Origin: Scenedesmus sp. ARA3
Lineage: Eukaryota > Chlorophyta > Chlorophyceae > Sphaeropleales > Scenedesmaceae
Direction: 5' to 3'
DNA length: 64,000 nt
Assembly (NCBI GenBank): GCA_004335835.1
Contig: RWJK01001937.1
Coordinates: forward strand, 35,717 to 99,716
Shown here: piece after piece, positions 1 through 11,956 of the stretch
How positions within the stretch are numbered: position 1 is the stretch's first letter
How the letters are laid out: each line of letters opens with the position of its first letter
The notes under the pieces: generated by a model
Seen by the model: the letters and a program-made list of their open reading frames with translations, nothing else
Database searches by the model: none
Told to the model about the DNA's origin: nothing
Position numbers and translations under genes: made by a program

Positions 1-1270
1 GCATCGTGGCAATAATCGTCAACTGTTGCCTTGATGCCTGTCAGAGTGGATCAGAAGGTGATCTGTCCGCAGATGGCGCCAATTGATTGCAACTTGTGTA
101 GGTAGTGTAGCTGACAGCTGTGCACTGTGCGATTCAATGCGGCGCTCAATTTTGGCGTAAGGTTGGCGTCCTTGCTGGTGCTGCTGCTGCTGCTGCAAGG
201 TGCATGGCGACACCTACATCAGCGGGTTGTGCTTGGCCCTGCAAGCCACGCAACGTTGTTGAGCATGCTGCAAGATGTCTGCTCCTGTGATACTTGCCGT
301 CGCTGCGGCTCAGTGCAAGTGAGCGAGAGCTGCGTGCTGCCGCTGCAAAGTGTGCAAGAACTGTCACTATACAGAGTTGCTGGCTGGGAGGTTGCTGCAG
401 CACCATGCTACAGCAGCCGCTGCTAATGTGGCAGGCATGAGTGGCAGCTCTTGGCCCAGTGTGCAAGTTGGGCTGTTCCAAGTGCTGGCAAGGAACAGGT
501 TTGTCTGAGTGCTTGGGTGCTTTGTAACCTCTCAAATGCCCTGTTTGCAAATGGTTGTGTCAGGTTGTATTGCAAACCTATATACTGCAGCTGCAGTGAA
601 ATCCTCATCAGCGCCGGTGCCACTGGTCAGCAGGGTTGGGCTTGGCAGCACACAGCACATAGCACAGCCCAGGTTGTGACAGGTTCCGAGGCAACAGCCA
701 TCCAGTGGGATGCTTGACTTCCATTGTTTATCGGAGAACGCACTAACTGCTTTGCCATCACGACGTAGCACAAGCTATTCAAAGCAAACCACGACAGCTC
801 AACAACACAGCTAGCCTTTTCCACGAACAGTGCACCTCGTTCCGTGACATGCTGCTCGATTACTGATGTTTGAGTTGTACTGTATGCTGTGTTCATGCAT
901 GCGTGCGATGAGGGCGCAGCCTGGGCTCTGCTCGTGCTCTGCTGCTGCTGCTCAGTAAGCAATGGCAAACCCGCCTGAGCTGGATGGCTTGCAGCCTCAC
1001 GAGGGCCTTCTACCAAACCTTGACCTTGCCTCTTGCACGAGAGAGCAGCTGCAGGCAGCATTCCCGGGCAGGTGGGAAATTGTGTCGTTATGAGGGCATC
1101 CTGTGTGAACAGTGCAAGGCAGCAAGCTCGAGGCATGCAGCAGTTGACATGCGTCAAGCTTCCTGCAAGCAACACAAGATCATTACATGGTTTATAGTCA
1201 ACTGCTTGTGCTTCTGTTGCCTGACATAGCCCGCTGCTGCTGGCCTCCAACGCAGATTCTTCCCCTGCAG
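1..1270. other. Upstream region of the YqaJ gene, no exon placed
   Basis: The nuclease gene that becomes readable at 1271 must have at least one exon upstream, because that exon opens in mid-codon after a clear acceptor (tcccctgcag). Open frames exist here, for example a 99-codon plus-strand frame at 127-426 with a Cys-rich stretch (CSCDTCRRCGS), but none could be joined by phase and splice sites. No RNA gene or mobile element is visible. Confidence 0.4.
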
Positions 1271-4200
1271 TCACAGCGACAGCCACAGCAGCATCGAAAC
1301 AGCCAGCCAGCTGCATCGGGAACTCACCGCAGAACAGATTGCCGCACTGCAACAAGGCAGCACAGCATGGCACCTCGGGCGCAGCCGGCACATCACAGGG
1401 TCAACTGTAACAGACCTGCTAGGGTTTGACTGTCCTGCAATCAACCGCCTGCTGGCAGCACACGGCGTGTACCATGCAGTCAAAGACAGCAGGCAAGGGG
1501 ATGCCAAGCTGGCAGCAGCAACAGCAAAGCTGCGGGGAGAGGCAGCTGCAGCAGCAGGCCGCATGGGGCCGTTTGGGATGCTGTCCTGCGAGTTTGGCAA
1601 CAGGTGTGGCAGCAGTAGCCCACCCACCATGTGTTGCGCAGCAGCAGGAACACCGCAGGGCTGTCCAGTGAAACCTTGGCTTCATGCAGGCACAATGGCT
1701 TGGTTATCTGTCAGTGCAGTTGTAACAACAGCAGCAGCAGCAGCAGCAGCTTGCCAGGCATGTGTCGATGCAGAAGCACCCTGCTGCAGCAGCTGCTGTG
1801 AGCACGTTGCCCCTGTTCATGCTGCCGCCCGCTATGCATCGGCCAGCCATCACGCACCCGGACACCCAGCTCCTGAGCATGCCGTAGTCATGCCTGGCTG
1901 CAGCCGCGCGCTTGCTCACCTGCTGTACCATTCATCATGCCTGCAGACATGAGGCTGCAGGGCTGCAGACCCTCACGAGCATGCCGGAGATATTCTCGAG
2001 TGGCTGATGTATCCCTGCTGTTCTGCTGCACATGCTACTTGCAGGCACGAGGCTGCAGGGCTGCACACCCTCATGAGCTATGCACCACCTGGTGCTGCGC
2101 TCATCGATTCCGGCTTTGTCAGCCTCAACCCGCAGCTGGTGGCAGCTAACCCGGCCTTTTACGGCAGCATCCTCAACCCCAGCAACAGCAGCAGCAGCAG
2201 CAAGTGCTTAGGCAGTTTGGGCCCTTTAGATGCCAGCTTGTTCAGTGAGCTGCGCGTTGGCTGCTCGGTGGATGGCCTGTTGGCAGTGCCTGATGGGACT
2301 GCAGCGCAGCAGCCGCTGGTGCGCGAAGGCGGCAGCATCAGGCGGGCGCCCCCCTTCACATGGATCGCTGACGCGGGCTACAAGGTGAGAAGCACACATG
2401 TATTCGAAATGTCCATAACCAGGGGGAGCTGTCACCAGCTGTAAGGTTTGAAAAGACGGTTGCGAGTTCTATTTGTTTGGGACTGGGGTTTGCTTAGTGG
2501 ATGGGCTGCTGACGGTGCCTGCTGGGACTGCTGCAGCTCAGCAGCCAGCGGGGCAGCAGCAGCCGCTGGTGTGCGAAGGCGGCAGCATCAGGCGAGCGCC
2601 TCCCTTCACGTGGATTTCTGATGCAGGCCACAAGGCAGGGCTTTGACTCAACTGCCCTGCGGCATTCCACGTCACAGTACGTTTCCACCCTTCAACCATT
2701 CTAATCACATATTCGTCCGCTCCTGCTCGTACGTTTTGTGGGCCTTTTGTGAGTTGTCCAGCAACCCCTGCCCTGCAGGCTGCAATGGTGGAGGTCAAGT
2801 GCTACTGAATTAGCCGTGCACCTAGTGGGTGGCAAGCCCTGGGCCTTTAGGGTGCGGAGTGTAGGGTTCAGGGTCAGCTCTTGATTGACTGTGGGCTGTG
2901 CTGTGGTGCAGGCTGTGGTGCGCGGCAAGCGTCGGGCATTTGGGGTGCTAGCCAGCCCTACCAATCATTTAGCCCAAAATTGGGATCCTACTTTAATCAA
3001 CAAATGCATGTGTGATCAAGCTATGTTGTGTGTCTTGTGCTGCAGGCTGCGGTGGTGGAGGTCAAGTGCCCCACCCCTTACCACCCAGTGGGTAGCAAGC
3101 CCTGGGCCTTTGGCTAGCCAGCCCTACCAATCATTCCTGCCAAGCTTGGGATCCTATGTTGACAAACAAATGTATGTGTGATCAAGCTATGTTGTGTGTC
3201 TTGTGTTGCAGGCTGCGGTGGTGGAGACCAAGTGCCCCACACCGTACTACCCAGTGGGTGGCAAGCCCTGGGCCTTTGGGGTGCGGGCAGCCCTGCGGGT
3301 CATATGCCTCGAATTGGGCATGCCTTGTTGAACAGCAATCGTCATCTCATGCTATGTTGTGTCTTGTGCTGCAGGCTGCGGTGGTGGAGGTCAAGTGCCC
3401 CACGCCTTACTACCCGGTGGGAGGCAAGCCCTGGGCATTCGGTGTGCGCGGGGCGAGCGGCTACCGGCCTTATAAATTTATGAAGGCGCACTACTACTGC
3501 CAGGCACAGCTCAACATGCTGGTCACAGGTACGACTGGATGGCAGTGTGCTGTTTGTTATGAAGAACGTAGTATGTGGTTTGTGGGGGGGCCTTACTAAT
3601 GCATGAAGGCGCACTACTATTGCCAGGCGCAGCTCATCATGCTGGTCACAGGTGTGTTGCGGGATGTTGCTGTCTTGACAGGCAAGGTGTCATGTGGCGT
3701 GGGTGTGTGAGGTGCAGTGAGATGCGGGGTCGTGCAAGGCACAGCTCAACATGCTGGTCACAGGTGGGAGGGGTGCGGGGTGCGGTTGCATTTGACGACT
3801 GTCGACCGCCAGGGAGGTGAAAGAGGTGTGGCGTGTCTGGCTTGATGGTGGCAGCTGAGCAGGGCTGAACTCAGTGCGTGTCAGTGCAATGGTGGCAGTG
3901 CCATGAGTGTGGACATGTATTTACACAACGCGCTGTATCTCACTGCCTGCTGTCATTCCAGCTCAACTCGCTTTAGCTGTTTGCTTACGGCATGAGCTGC
4001 TGCTGTTTTGTGCTGTGCTGCTGCTGTGCTGCTGCTGTGCTGCTGCTGTGCTGCTGCGCAGGCACTGAGCTGTGTGTGTTTGTGGTGTGGACGCGCACCC
4101 GCACGTGGCTGCTGCACATCCCTGTGAACAAGCCCTGGCTGCATGCACTGCTGCACCTGCTGAAGGCAGTGCACAACAGATACGTGGCACCAGCAGCAGC

Positions 4201-7200
4201 AGCACCTTCACCAGCAGCAGCAGATGCAGCAGCAGATGCAGCCAAATCACCCGTAGAAGCTGCAGCAGCATCACCACCACCGCCACCACCACCACCAGCA
4301 GCAGATGCAGATGCAGATGCAGCAGCTATTGCAGGCAACGCATCCGTAAAACAAGCAGCGGCAGCAGCAGCAAGTAGGGGGACTTCTGGTGGTGTTGAGC
4401 AGCAGCAGCAGCAGCAGCCTGCTGACAACCTGTTCTGGTGTGATGCAGACTTGGCACTGCGGGGCCTGTTCAGGCGCTTCATCAGCCACACTGCACAGCT
4501 GTCAGCAGCCATGAGCAGCGAAGTGCTGCCTGACCCACTCTTCCAATCATGGGCCGGCCAGCAGCAGCAGCAGCAGCGGCGGACGGGTCAAACACAGCAA
4601 CAGCAGCAGCAGCGGCTGGGTCAAGCACAGCAACAGCAGCGGCGGCAACAGGGGCTGGGTCAAGCACAGCAACAGCAGCAGCAGCAGCTGGGTCAAGCAC
4701 AGCAACAGCAGCAGCAGCAGCAGCGGCTGGGTCTAGCACAGCAGCACCTGCAGGAGCAGCAGCAGCAGCAGCAACTGGGTCAAGCACAGCAACAGCAGCA
4801 GCAGCAGCAGTCAAAGCAAAATCAGCAGCAGCCTGCTGCCGCTCCCAGTGCAGCAGATCCTCAGCGTGCCAGCACTGCCCAGCAGCGTGCCATGCTGGCC
4901 TCATCACCACCACCCGGCTGGGAACGAACAGCACCCACCTCCAGCGAGCCTGCTGCTGCTGCTGCTGCTGCTGGCCCCTTCTGGGTGCATGACAGCAGGC
5001 TAGGTGTGTACCATGCCATGGTGCGCAGCGTGCACCTGCCATGGCACAGGCAGCAGCCGCTGCAGAAGGACCGCTGGTGAGCCTGAGTTTGAGTTTTAAG
5101 CTGTCATATCTCAAGTTATCTGTGCTGCCTGCCGATTTGTCCAACCTGGTCGAGTGCTGATGATCACTGCCAAGCATTCAAGTAGCGTCCGTGTGAACTT
5201 GTCTCATACCTTTATCTACTTGTCCCTTGTTATGCTCGTGATCACCATTTGAGAGGGTAGTCGCAAGCCAATTGTGAACCCCTGGGATGAGTGCACACTG
5301 TGTGCTTCTCTCTGCCTGCTGCTGCGGCCAGGTTTCTTGACCGCTGCGACCCAGAGAGAGACTGCTGCCAGCAGCAGCAGGAGCTGCTGCAGGCCTGGCT
5401 GCAGCACCCGCTGCTGGACAACCTGGCAGCACAGCCCCAGGCAATGCTGACACTGCTGCACAGGCTGCACCAAGCTGCACCGGCAGCAGCACCTGCAGCA
5501 GCAGCAGGGGCAGCAGGAAGCCTTGCAGCAGCAAGTCTAGGAGATGGTGGAAGCCTTGGCACTGCTGCTGCTGTGGCTGCAGGTGGCATGTCGCCGGGGG
5601 CGTTGCTGCTGGCACTGCTGCTGAAGATGGGTGGGTGGCTCAGTCGCTGGGCGCTGCTGCAGCTAGCAGCATGTAGGTGCATGTGTTCAATCCGCTCTGC
5701 TGCACTGTGCAACCGCCATCTGCATCAGCAGCGGCATACTTGGTAACCGTGGCTGGCTGCTTAGTCTGAGTGCTAGCAGCCTGCTGCACAGTGTGCTGTG
5801 AAGTGCATCCATTGCATGCACAACTCTTGCTACAACACCAGCGTGTCACACATTGTAACACCAAAAAACACGTCACTGCCGCGTGTGTAAATTGATGCTC
5901 TGCTTCTCTCTGCAGAGCAAGTCAATGGCCTTCGGCTGGATGTGCTGTGGCAGCAGCTGCCGCCATGTGCACGCCGCCTGCTGCTGGCAATGAAGCAGGC
6001 ACTGCTGGCAGCTGGAGGGACTGCTGCTGCTGCTGCCTCATCCATCTTGACCACAGTTGCAGAACCTGCTGGTGTTCATGAAGCAGGCATCTTCACAATT
6101 GGCAGAAGCACTGCATTGCCAACAAGCCTACTAGACAGTGTGTTGCCTGCAGCAGCTGGCACCCAGCAGCAGCAGCAGCAGCAGCAGCGGCAGCTAGGCA
6201 GCACTCTTGGGGCGTTGTGGGGCTTGCGACGGCATCAGGCAGGGTTCAGCAGCAACAGCTATACCCTGATGAGCAGTGGCGGCTGCTTAGCACCCAGCAG
6301 CAGCAGCAGCTTGTGGCAGCAGGCGCGTCACTACAGCCGGCTCAACACTCGAGCAGCAGCAGTAGCAGCAGGGCCGCAATCTGCTGTGGCCAAAACCAAA
6401 AGGAAAGGCAAGCAGCAGCAAGGCCGGCGCCAGCTGTATGAGCCTCCACTGGGTTGTGCAGCCAGTAGGAGCAAGCGTGCTGCTGCCCGGCGGCTGCTAG
6501 CAGCAGCGCAGCAGCGGCAGCAGGCAGCGGCAGCAGCTAGACACCAGCAGATTGTACGGGACTGGCCGGTGGCGGATCTTTTACAGCAGGTGCAGCAGCA
6601 GCAAGGTGGTGAGAATGAGGCTGCTGTTGTGCAGCGAGTGGCGCTACAGCAGCCGCTGCATGTGCTGCTGCAGCAGCTGCTGCTTGAGGTGCAGCAGGTG
6701 CAGCAGCTGGCAGCTGACACTGCAGATAGAGAGGGCCTGCTGGTGGGCTTCCAGCAGCAGCAGCAGCAGCAGCAGCGGCGGCGGCTGCAACAGCAGCAGG
6801 CACGGCAGCAGCAGCAGCAGCAGCAGGTACGGGGGTCGCAGCAAGGCAGTCCTGCAGAGGCAGCAGCAGCAGCAGCTGGTGTGGGAGCAGGCAGTGGGAG
6901 TGGTGTTGTTGCAGCAGCTGCTGCTGTGCTACAGACAGGCAGCTATGTCAATGCAGGCGTGGTTGTCAGCAAGACAGGCAAGAAGATATTTAGGCGGAAG
7001 TTCCTGCCAGCAGGCGGTGCAGCAGCAGCAGCAGCAGCAGCAGCACTGGATGTGCCAGGACATGCTAGCACAGCAGCAGCAGCAGCAGCAGCAGCAGGCA
7101 TGGTTGCTGAGTCAAGAGGAGCAGTAGCAGTCCCAGCTGCAGCAGGCGACAAGGCGGTGGCAGAGACTAAGGCAGCAGCGGCAGCAGCGGCATCAGTGGC

Positions 7201-8903
7201 TGTGAAATCCAGCACAGCTGCATCAGCTGACAGTACTGAAGGTGAGCCAGCATGCACCGCAGCAGCAGCCGCAGCAGCAGCAGCAGCAGCAGCAAGTGTC
7301 AGCAAGCCTCTGGGTCCTGCACAGCAGCAGCAATCGCCGCAGCTGATGCCGAACAAGCAGCAGCAGCCGGCGCAGGAGCAACAGCCGCCTGTTGCATCCC
7401 CAACTGCAGCAGCACCAGCCGTGAAGGCCGGGGATAGCCACTTGCAGGAGGCGCAACCCAGCAAGCTCCTAAAGCCAGGCGGCAGCAGCAGCAGCAGCAG
7501 CAGCAGTGCAGCCGTATGGAGGGCAGTGGCGGCAGCTGCAGAGGCCATCCTGAACCGCAGGGCCGAGCTTGCAGCACAGAACAAGCAGCCTGTTGCAGTG
7601 CATGGGGGTGCGTCTGCCGTCACTGGTGCTGTGGTGGCAGCAGCAAGCCTGGCAGCACCACTACCAGCAGCAGTGGCAGCAGCAGCAGCAGGAACAGCAT
7701 CGCTATCATCTGCTGTACAGGTTGGCAGAAGCAGGTCGTTGCCGCTGATGTTGGGCAAGCGGCGCAGGCCGGCAGCAGTTCGGCCGCCAACACAGATCTC
7801 AGAGCAGCAACAGGGTGAGCTTTACAAGGGTGAGCAGCAGGCATGCAAAAAAGGCACAGACAGCAGCCAGCCAGACGCGGCGGAGGCAGCTGTACTAGAG
7901 TCAAGAACACAAGCAGCAGCAGCAGCAGCAGCAGCAGCCGGGTCAGCCAACAAGCTATCAGCAGCTGGTCCTGCGAGCAAGCCGCCCCATGCAGCAGCAG
8001 CAGCAGCAGCAGCAGAAGGCGCAGCAGCACAAGGTGCAGCAGGCACGGCAGCTGGTGCAGCAGCAGCAGCAGGAGGTGCTGCACCTGTATGTGGGCGTCC
8101 CGCACAAGCAGCAGCAGCAACGGCGGCGGCGAAGCCTGCAGCAGCCCGGCCACCAGCGCTAGGCTGGTGCAACCTTGGCACTGCCGCAGCTGCTGCAGCC
8201 GCTGCAGCTGCTGGTGTGTCTACTGCTGCAGGTGATGCCAGCGCCTGGCACAGCAGCGTTGCTGCCAGCAGCAGAGCCTTCCAGGCCCTGCTGCGGTCAC
8301 GGAGCAGGGCAGCCATGGCCCGCAGGCATCATGCAGCCGCAGCAGCAACAGTTAGTGGTGGCGGTGATGCTGCTCTAGCACCGCAGCAACAGCAGCAGCA
8401 GGCATGCATGGCCAGTTTTGGAGGTAGCATACAGTCCGCAGGGCGGCAGCCTGGCCAGCAGCCTTGGCAGCAGCCGCAGCAGGGTCCTGCATCTGTCCTG
8501 CAAGCTGGCCAGGCGCCTGTCGTGCAAGCTGTTCTGCAAGCTGATGATGACGAGTGTGAGCTTGATGAGCTGCTGGCTAGTGGGGCACTAGACCACTGGC
8601 TGGGGCAGAGCAACAGCAGCCAGCAGCAGCAGCAGCAGCAGCCACAAGGCCTGCAGGGACCTTATGAAGCAGCACTTCCGCAGCACATGGGACAGCAGCA
8701 GCAGGCTGCTGGCTCGCAGGAAGCACAGCCAGGGCGTACGGTGGTTCTGCAGCAAGCAGCAGGAGCGCAGCGGCAGCTGCACCAGCAGGGGCAGCTTCTG
8801 CAGCATCAGGCTGCCGTTGAGTCAGCAGAGCAGTGTGCTGGTGCACCTTGCAATGCCGAGCAGGCGGAGGTGACCGCTGCTGCTGCTGGACAGGCTGTCA
8901 AGA

Positions 8904-8944
<41 letters not shown>

Positions 8945-9139
8945 GTGTGTGGCAGCTGTGTGGGGAAGCCGCCCAGCAGTCCTATTGTGGGCAGTGGCAG
9001 AGTTGCAGATACAGCTGCGCGGCATGCAGCTGCAGGCAGCACGTCTCCTGGCTGCAGCAGCATCAATGCAGACGCAGCCGCTTTTGCTGTGGTTGCGCCG
9101 GCGGCATTAGTACCATCAGCAGCAGCAGCGCAGGTCTGA
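1271..9139 (+). CDS. YqaJ-type (lambda-exonuclease-like) nuclease with giant Gln/Ala-rich tail, 5' partial
   Basis: Six exons join in phase: 1271-1603, 2045-2384, 3375-3528, 4062-5076, 5332-5630 and 5916-9139 (TGA), giving 1,787 residues from the first visible base. The first exon has the YqaJ opening (QGSTAW...ITGS). A Glu follows in FGNRHEAAGLHTL, an Asp in VGCSVDGLL, the E-x-K pair in VVEVKCP (3384-3395) and the Tyr/Gln motif in YYCQAQLNMLVTG. ELCVFVVWT and LHIPV follow as in the family. These match the acidic and Lys active-site residues of the PD-(D/E)XK-like YqaJ recombinase domain, which resects DNA in phages; in eukaryotes such genes are often tied to viruses or transposons. The last exon codes about 1,070 residues of Gln, Ala and Ser runs with little predicted fold, far beyond the usual domain of about 150-200 residues. 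Introns carry many exon echoes. The domain call is strong; the cellular role is unknown. Confidence 0.82.
1941..1980 (+). repeat. Exon echo, upstream copy of acceptor and exon start (YqaJ exon 2045-2384)
   Basis: ctgcag plus 34 bases match the acceptor and first 34 bases of the real exon at 2045 (about 30 of 34 identical). It reads HEAAGLQTLTS against HEAAGLHTLMS, and then diverges. Confidence 0.75.
2497..2634 (+). repeat. Exon echo, downstream copy of exon end (YqaJ exon 2045-2384)
   Basis: Repeats the last ~120 bases of the exon in frame (VDGLLTVPAG... to WISDAGHK against VDGLLAVPDG... to WIADAGYK), with an in-frame insertion of about seven codons. The donor GT has become GC. Most differences outside the insertion are synonymous or conservative. 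Confidence 0.85.
2779..2868 (+). repeat. Exon echo, degenerate copy of catalytic exon start (YqaJ exon 3375-3528)
   Basis: ccctgcag is followed by AAMVEVKCY and then a stop codon. The rest still matches GGKPWAFGV at the DNA level. A worn remnant follows at 2912-2948. Confidence 0.8.
3046..3113 (+). repeat. Exon echo of catalytic exon start, copy 2
   Basis: gtgctgcag acceptor plus 68 bases coding AAVVEVKCPTPYHPVGSKPW. By hand, five synonymous and two amino-acid differences from 3375 onward. Part of a ~168-bp tandem unit that includes the preceding intron end. Confidence 0.88.
3212..3297 (+). repeat. Exon echo of catalytic exon start, copy 3
   Basis: gtgttgcag acceptor plus AAVVETKCPTPYYPVGGKPW and GVR. 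By hand, about eight synonymous differences and one amino-acid change (Val to Thr, between the Glu and Lys of the active site). Confidence 0.88.
3603..3651 (+). repeat. Exon echo, copy of exon end and donor (YqaJ exon 3375-3528)
   Basis: Codes MKAHYYCQAQLIMLVT followed by a GT donor. Three base differences from the exon, two synonymous. Confidence 0.88.
3735..3763 (+). repeat. Exon echo, second copy of exon end and donor (YqaJ exon 3375-3528)
   Basis: The last 29 bases of the exon (AQLNMLVT) followed by a gtggga donor, in the intron about 235 bases past the real donor. Confidence 0.8.
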
Positions 9140-9751
9140 GCAGCAGTGGCGCCAGCGGTCGCCATATGCGAACGCAGCTGGCTGCAGGCAGCTAACAAGC
9201 AGCAGCAGTAGCAGCAGCAGCTGCTGCAGTGAAGTGAAGTGCTATGCCGCCAGCATGCAGCTTAGTCTGCAGTACCAGCATCCATGTGTGCAGCCCAGTA
9301 GCATGTGGCACCTTGTTGACGATGTAAGACCCAGCTCAGTACTGATGCATCTTGACGGTGTAGGGCTGGAGCATTGTAAGCATCCCAGTTGTGGAGTAGC
9401 GGGTGGCATCTGTGCGCAGCAGCTACATGACCTGTCACTGGGCACACTGAGTGTATATGTCATGAAGCAAGGCTGGTGCCTATGCTGTGGCAAGCTCAGC
9501 TGGCCCGCCAACTTCATGACACTTTCTTTACTAAAAGTACCGCAGCCATCTGATAAGAACGGAGTTTGAGAGCTGCCCATGCACGCTAAGCGCCTCACAC
9601 CCTAACCGTGACTTTTGAAATAAGACAACAGCCACGATCCTTGTGTCACGAAATAAAAAGCGCGCGGTTACATGCGAAGATTTCCTGCATCTTTTTATCT
9701 GTCAACACAATCAAGTCAGAGTTTAGGCAAAAGCAGCTACATTTGCCCGGC
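9140..9751. other. Intergenic, YqaJ gene to first BTB gene
   Basis: No gene is supported. The last ~220 bases before 9752 resemble the DNA upstream of the second BTB gene (12940-13170), including a shared aagcgcct...ccctaacc stretch, so the tandem duplication included upstream sequence. Confidence 0.5.
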
Positions 9752-11956
9752 ATGACTCCAACGCCGTTCGTGCCTTATTACGGCGGCTTCTTCCAGCAGG
9801 AACGGCACTCAAATGTTTCCATACTTATCGTAGAGGAAGCAGGAGCTCCTGGAGATGCTTCTGTGGCCCGCAAGCTGCCGGGGCACAGGTGCTGGCAGCT
9901 TTTTCTCACTACTGCAAAGCCAAGGTAAACCAGGTGCTGCCACCTAATTTAGGGAATGACGATTTAGTTATTTCATTGATGTTCACATATGCTTCAAATG
10001 TATGGACAAACATGACTGGTGCACAGCATCCTGGTTGTGTTTCGCCTACTGCTGCTGATGATGCTGCTGTCGCGGCTGTGCCGCTGCGCTATATCTGACG
10101 CTATGCATGTGCTCTCAGCTGGAAACATGGAGCCACACTGGCAGCTTCCAAAGCAGCAGGGTACAGGATGCAAGTCTGGCATGGCCGCTGGGGCCGCTGG
10201 TAGCCTTGTTCAACTACTGCAAGGCCAAGGCAAGACCAGTTGCTCTGCGTTCTGTACAGAGGATGCATCACCAGTGCCAGCATCCGCTATCTAGTCTTGG
10301 CAACAGCAACAGCATAGCTGGTGCTCCTTGAAGAGCGTGGTCATATGCTCCATCATACGTACACACGACCCTGGTCTGTTTACCAAATGCAGTTACTGCT
10401 GTGCCTTGTGCTGTCCCACAACAACATCAACTTGCATGTGCTCGCAGCTGGCCCCATGAGCTATGCTGGTGCGTACAACAGCAGCAGCACCGAAGGCAAG
10501 CTGGAGGTGCTTCTGCCGGTGCCTGCAGGGCAGCAGGAGCTGGCAGAGCTGCTGGTCAAAGGTGAGCAGGCGTTGCTTGCGGGAAGCGTGAACAAGGTGG
10601 CGATTACGCCCATGGCATGCCCTCAGCACACCAAGTGCCACAGTTGGTGATGCTGCTTGACGCTCATTGGCCTTCTTTTGGCAGCAGGCAGGTGCTTTGG
10701 CTTCCCATGGCTGCTGAATCAGGCCGCGCCATTGCTCTGCCCCTGTTCCTGCAGGCATGTACCAGGCCCAGCCCACCATCACAGACGGGCTCAGCCAGCT
10801 GCAGCTGCTGCAGCTGATGCTGCTGGCAGACCGCTTTGGCGTGCCCAAGGTGCAGGCAGCAGTTGCTGCTGCTCTCAGCACTGTTGATGTTCAGCATATA
10901 GATTGGGACGCTGCTGTGGAGCTGCTACAGCTGCCGCCCAGCTGCGCGCAGCAGCCAGAGTTTGAAGCAGTGCGACAGGTGGCAGTGCAGCAGGTGCAGC
11001 AGCAGCTGGGAGATCTGGAGGAAGTGTGGGCAGACCCTGCACGGCAGCAGCTGCTGCTGGCGCTGCCATGTGAAGCGCTTATGCAGCTGCTGCAGGATGA
11101 CACCACGTGCGTCGCCACCGAGAATACAGTGGTGTACACCATTGAGCGCTGGTGGAGTGCACAAGATGCTGCACTGCAGCACGCTGAGCACCTGCGGGCG
11201 CTGATGCACCTTGTGCGCATGCGCTACTGCACGCCTTACTACTCTGGCACAGTCATGCATCAGAGCAGCCCGGTGCAGCAGAGCTTTGAGCATGCAGCGC
11301 TGCCGCTGATGCGCGAGTGCTGCACGACAGGCGGTTATGCACGCTTGCAGGAAGCGCAGTGCTTGGTGCTGCACTGGTATCCAGCATGGGGTGCAGAGCA
11401 GCGGCCAGCATCAGCACGGCAGCCAGTGATAGAGTGGCGCCTGCCCTTGGCCAGCTTGCGGGCAGCTGTGGATCAGTTGCTAAGCAGCGGCAAAGCTGCT
11501 ACGTTTGACTTCAGCGACACATGTGTTGTCCAGGGGCAGCCAATGCGCATTTCAGCTTCGTTGACAGCTGTCGACACTGTGGATTTAGCTGCGGACACTG
11601 ATGATGAAGCTGCGGCCACTGATCACAATCCAGCCTTGCACCTGGGCTTGTCTTTGTGCCTGCTAGACCTGCCAGCGGGCTCGATGCGCCTAGTGGCGGC
11701 AACCATCAGCGTGCTGTCACTGCGCAAAGCAGCATCACTCAAGAACAAGTTCAAGAAGCGCCCCATGTCGGCAGAGCTGGCGAGCTGGGGATTCAGTAAG
11801 CTGGTGCCTCTAGGCGCGGCGCGCAGCTGGCAGGCTGTGAAGGCAGAGCTGTACAGGCAGCAGCTGGTGCATGGAGATGCAGCATCTGCTGCTGTGTCAG
11901 ACCAGGACGACAGCCTCCACCTGAACATACAGGTGAAGGTGGAGACGCTGCTGTGA
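9752..11956 (+). CDS. BTB-BACK domain protein, tandem copy 1 (frame breaks in 5' exons)
   Basis: Exon 1 starts at ATG 9752 (MTPTPFVPYYGGFF) and holds the start of a BTB fold (HSNVSILI...KLPGH). Exon 2 (10448-10561) gives KLEVLLPVPAGQQELAELLV. The main exon (10755-11956) gives the BTB end (LQLLQLMLLADRFGVPKV), a BACK domain (LLALPCEALMQLLQDD to NTVVYTIERWW) and a conserved C-terminal module (DTCVVQGQPMRI, LPAGSMRLVAATISV). BTB-BACK proteins are usually substrate adaptors of CUL3 ubiquitin ligases. Compared with copy 2, exon 1 lacks four bases (CATG at the GHSMVL position) and exon 2 lacks one, so the 5' exons cannot be read through simply, while the 400-codon main exon is fully open. It may be a decaying gene, use other splice sites, or contain sequence errors. 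Confidence 0.65.
10119..10229 (+). repeat. Exon-like block in BTB copy 1 intron (echo of exon 1 second half)
   Basis: A gctctcag acceptor leads an open block ending QDASLAWPLGPLVALFNYCKAK and a gc donor. It aligns with GDASLARRLPGHSMVLVPFSDYC of exon 1, and its acceptor side resembles the one before exon 2. It could be an alternative exon or an echo. Confidence 0.55.

Noticed and set aside
6331..8613. Long minus-strand open frames opposite the nuclease tail
   Set aside because: They are Leu, Cys or Ala runs produced by reading CAG repeats in other frames. The plus-strand exon joins in phase to a recognised domain.
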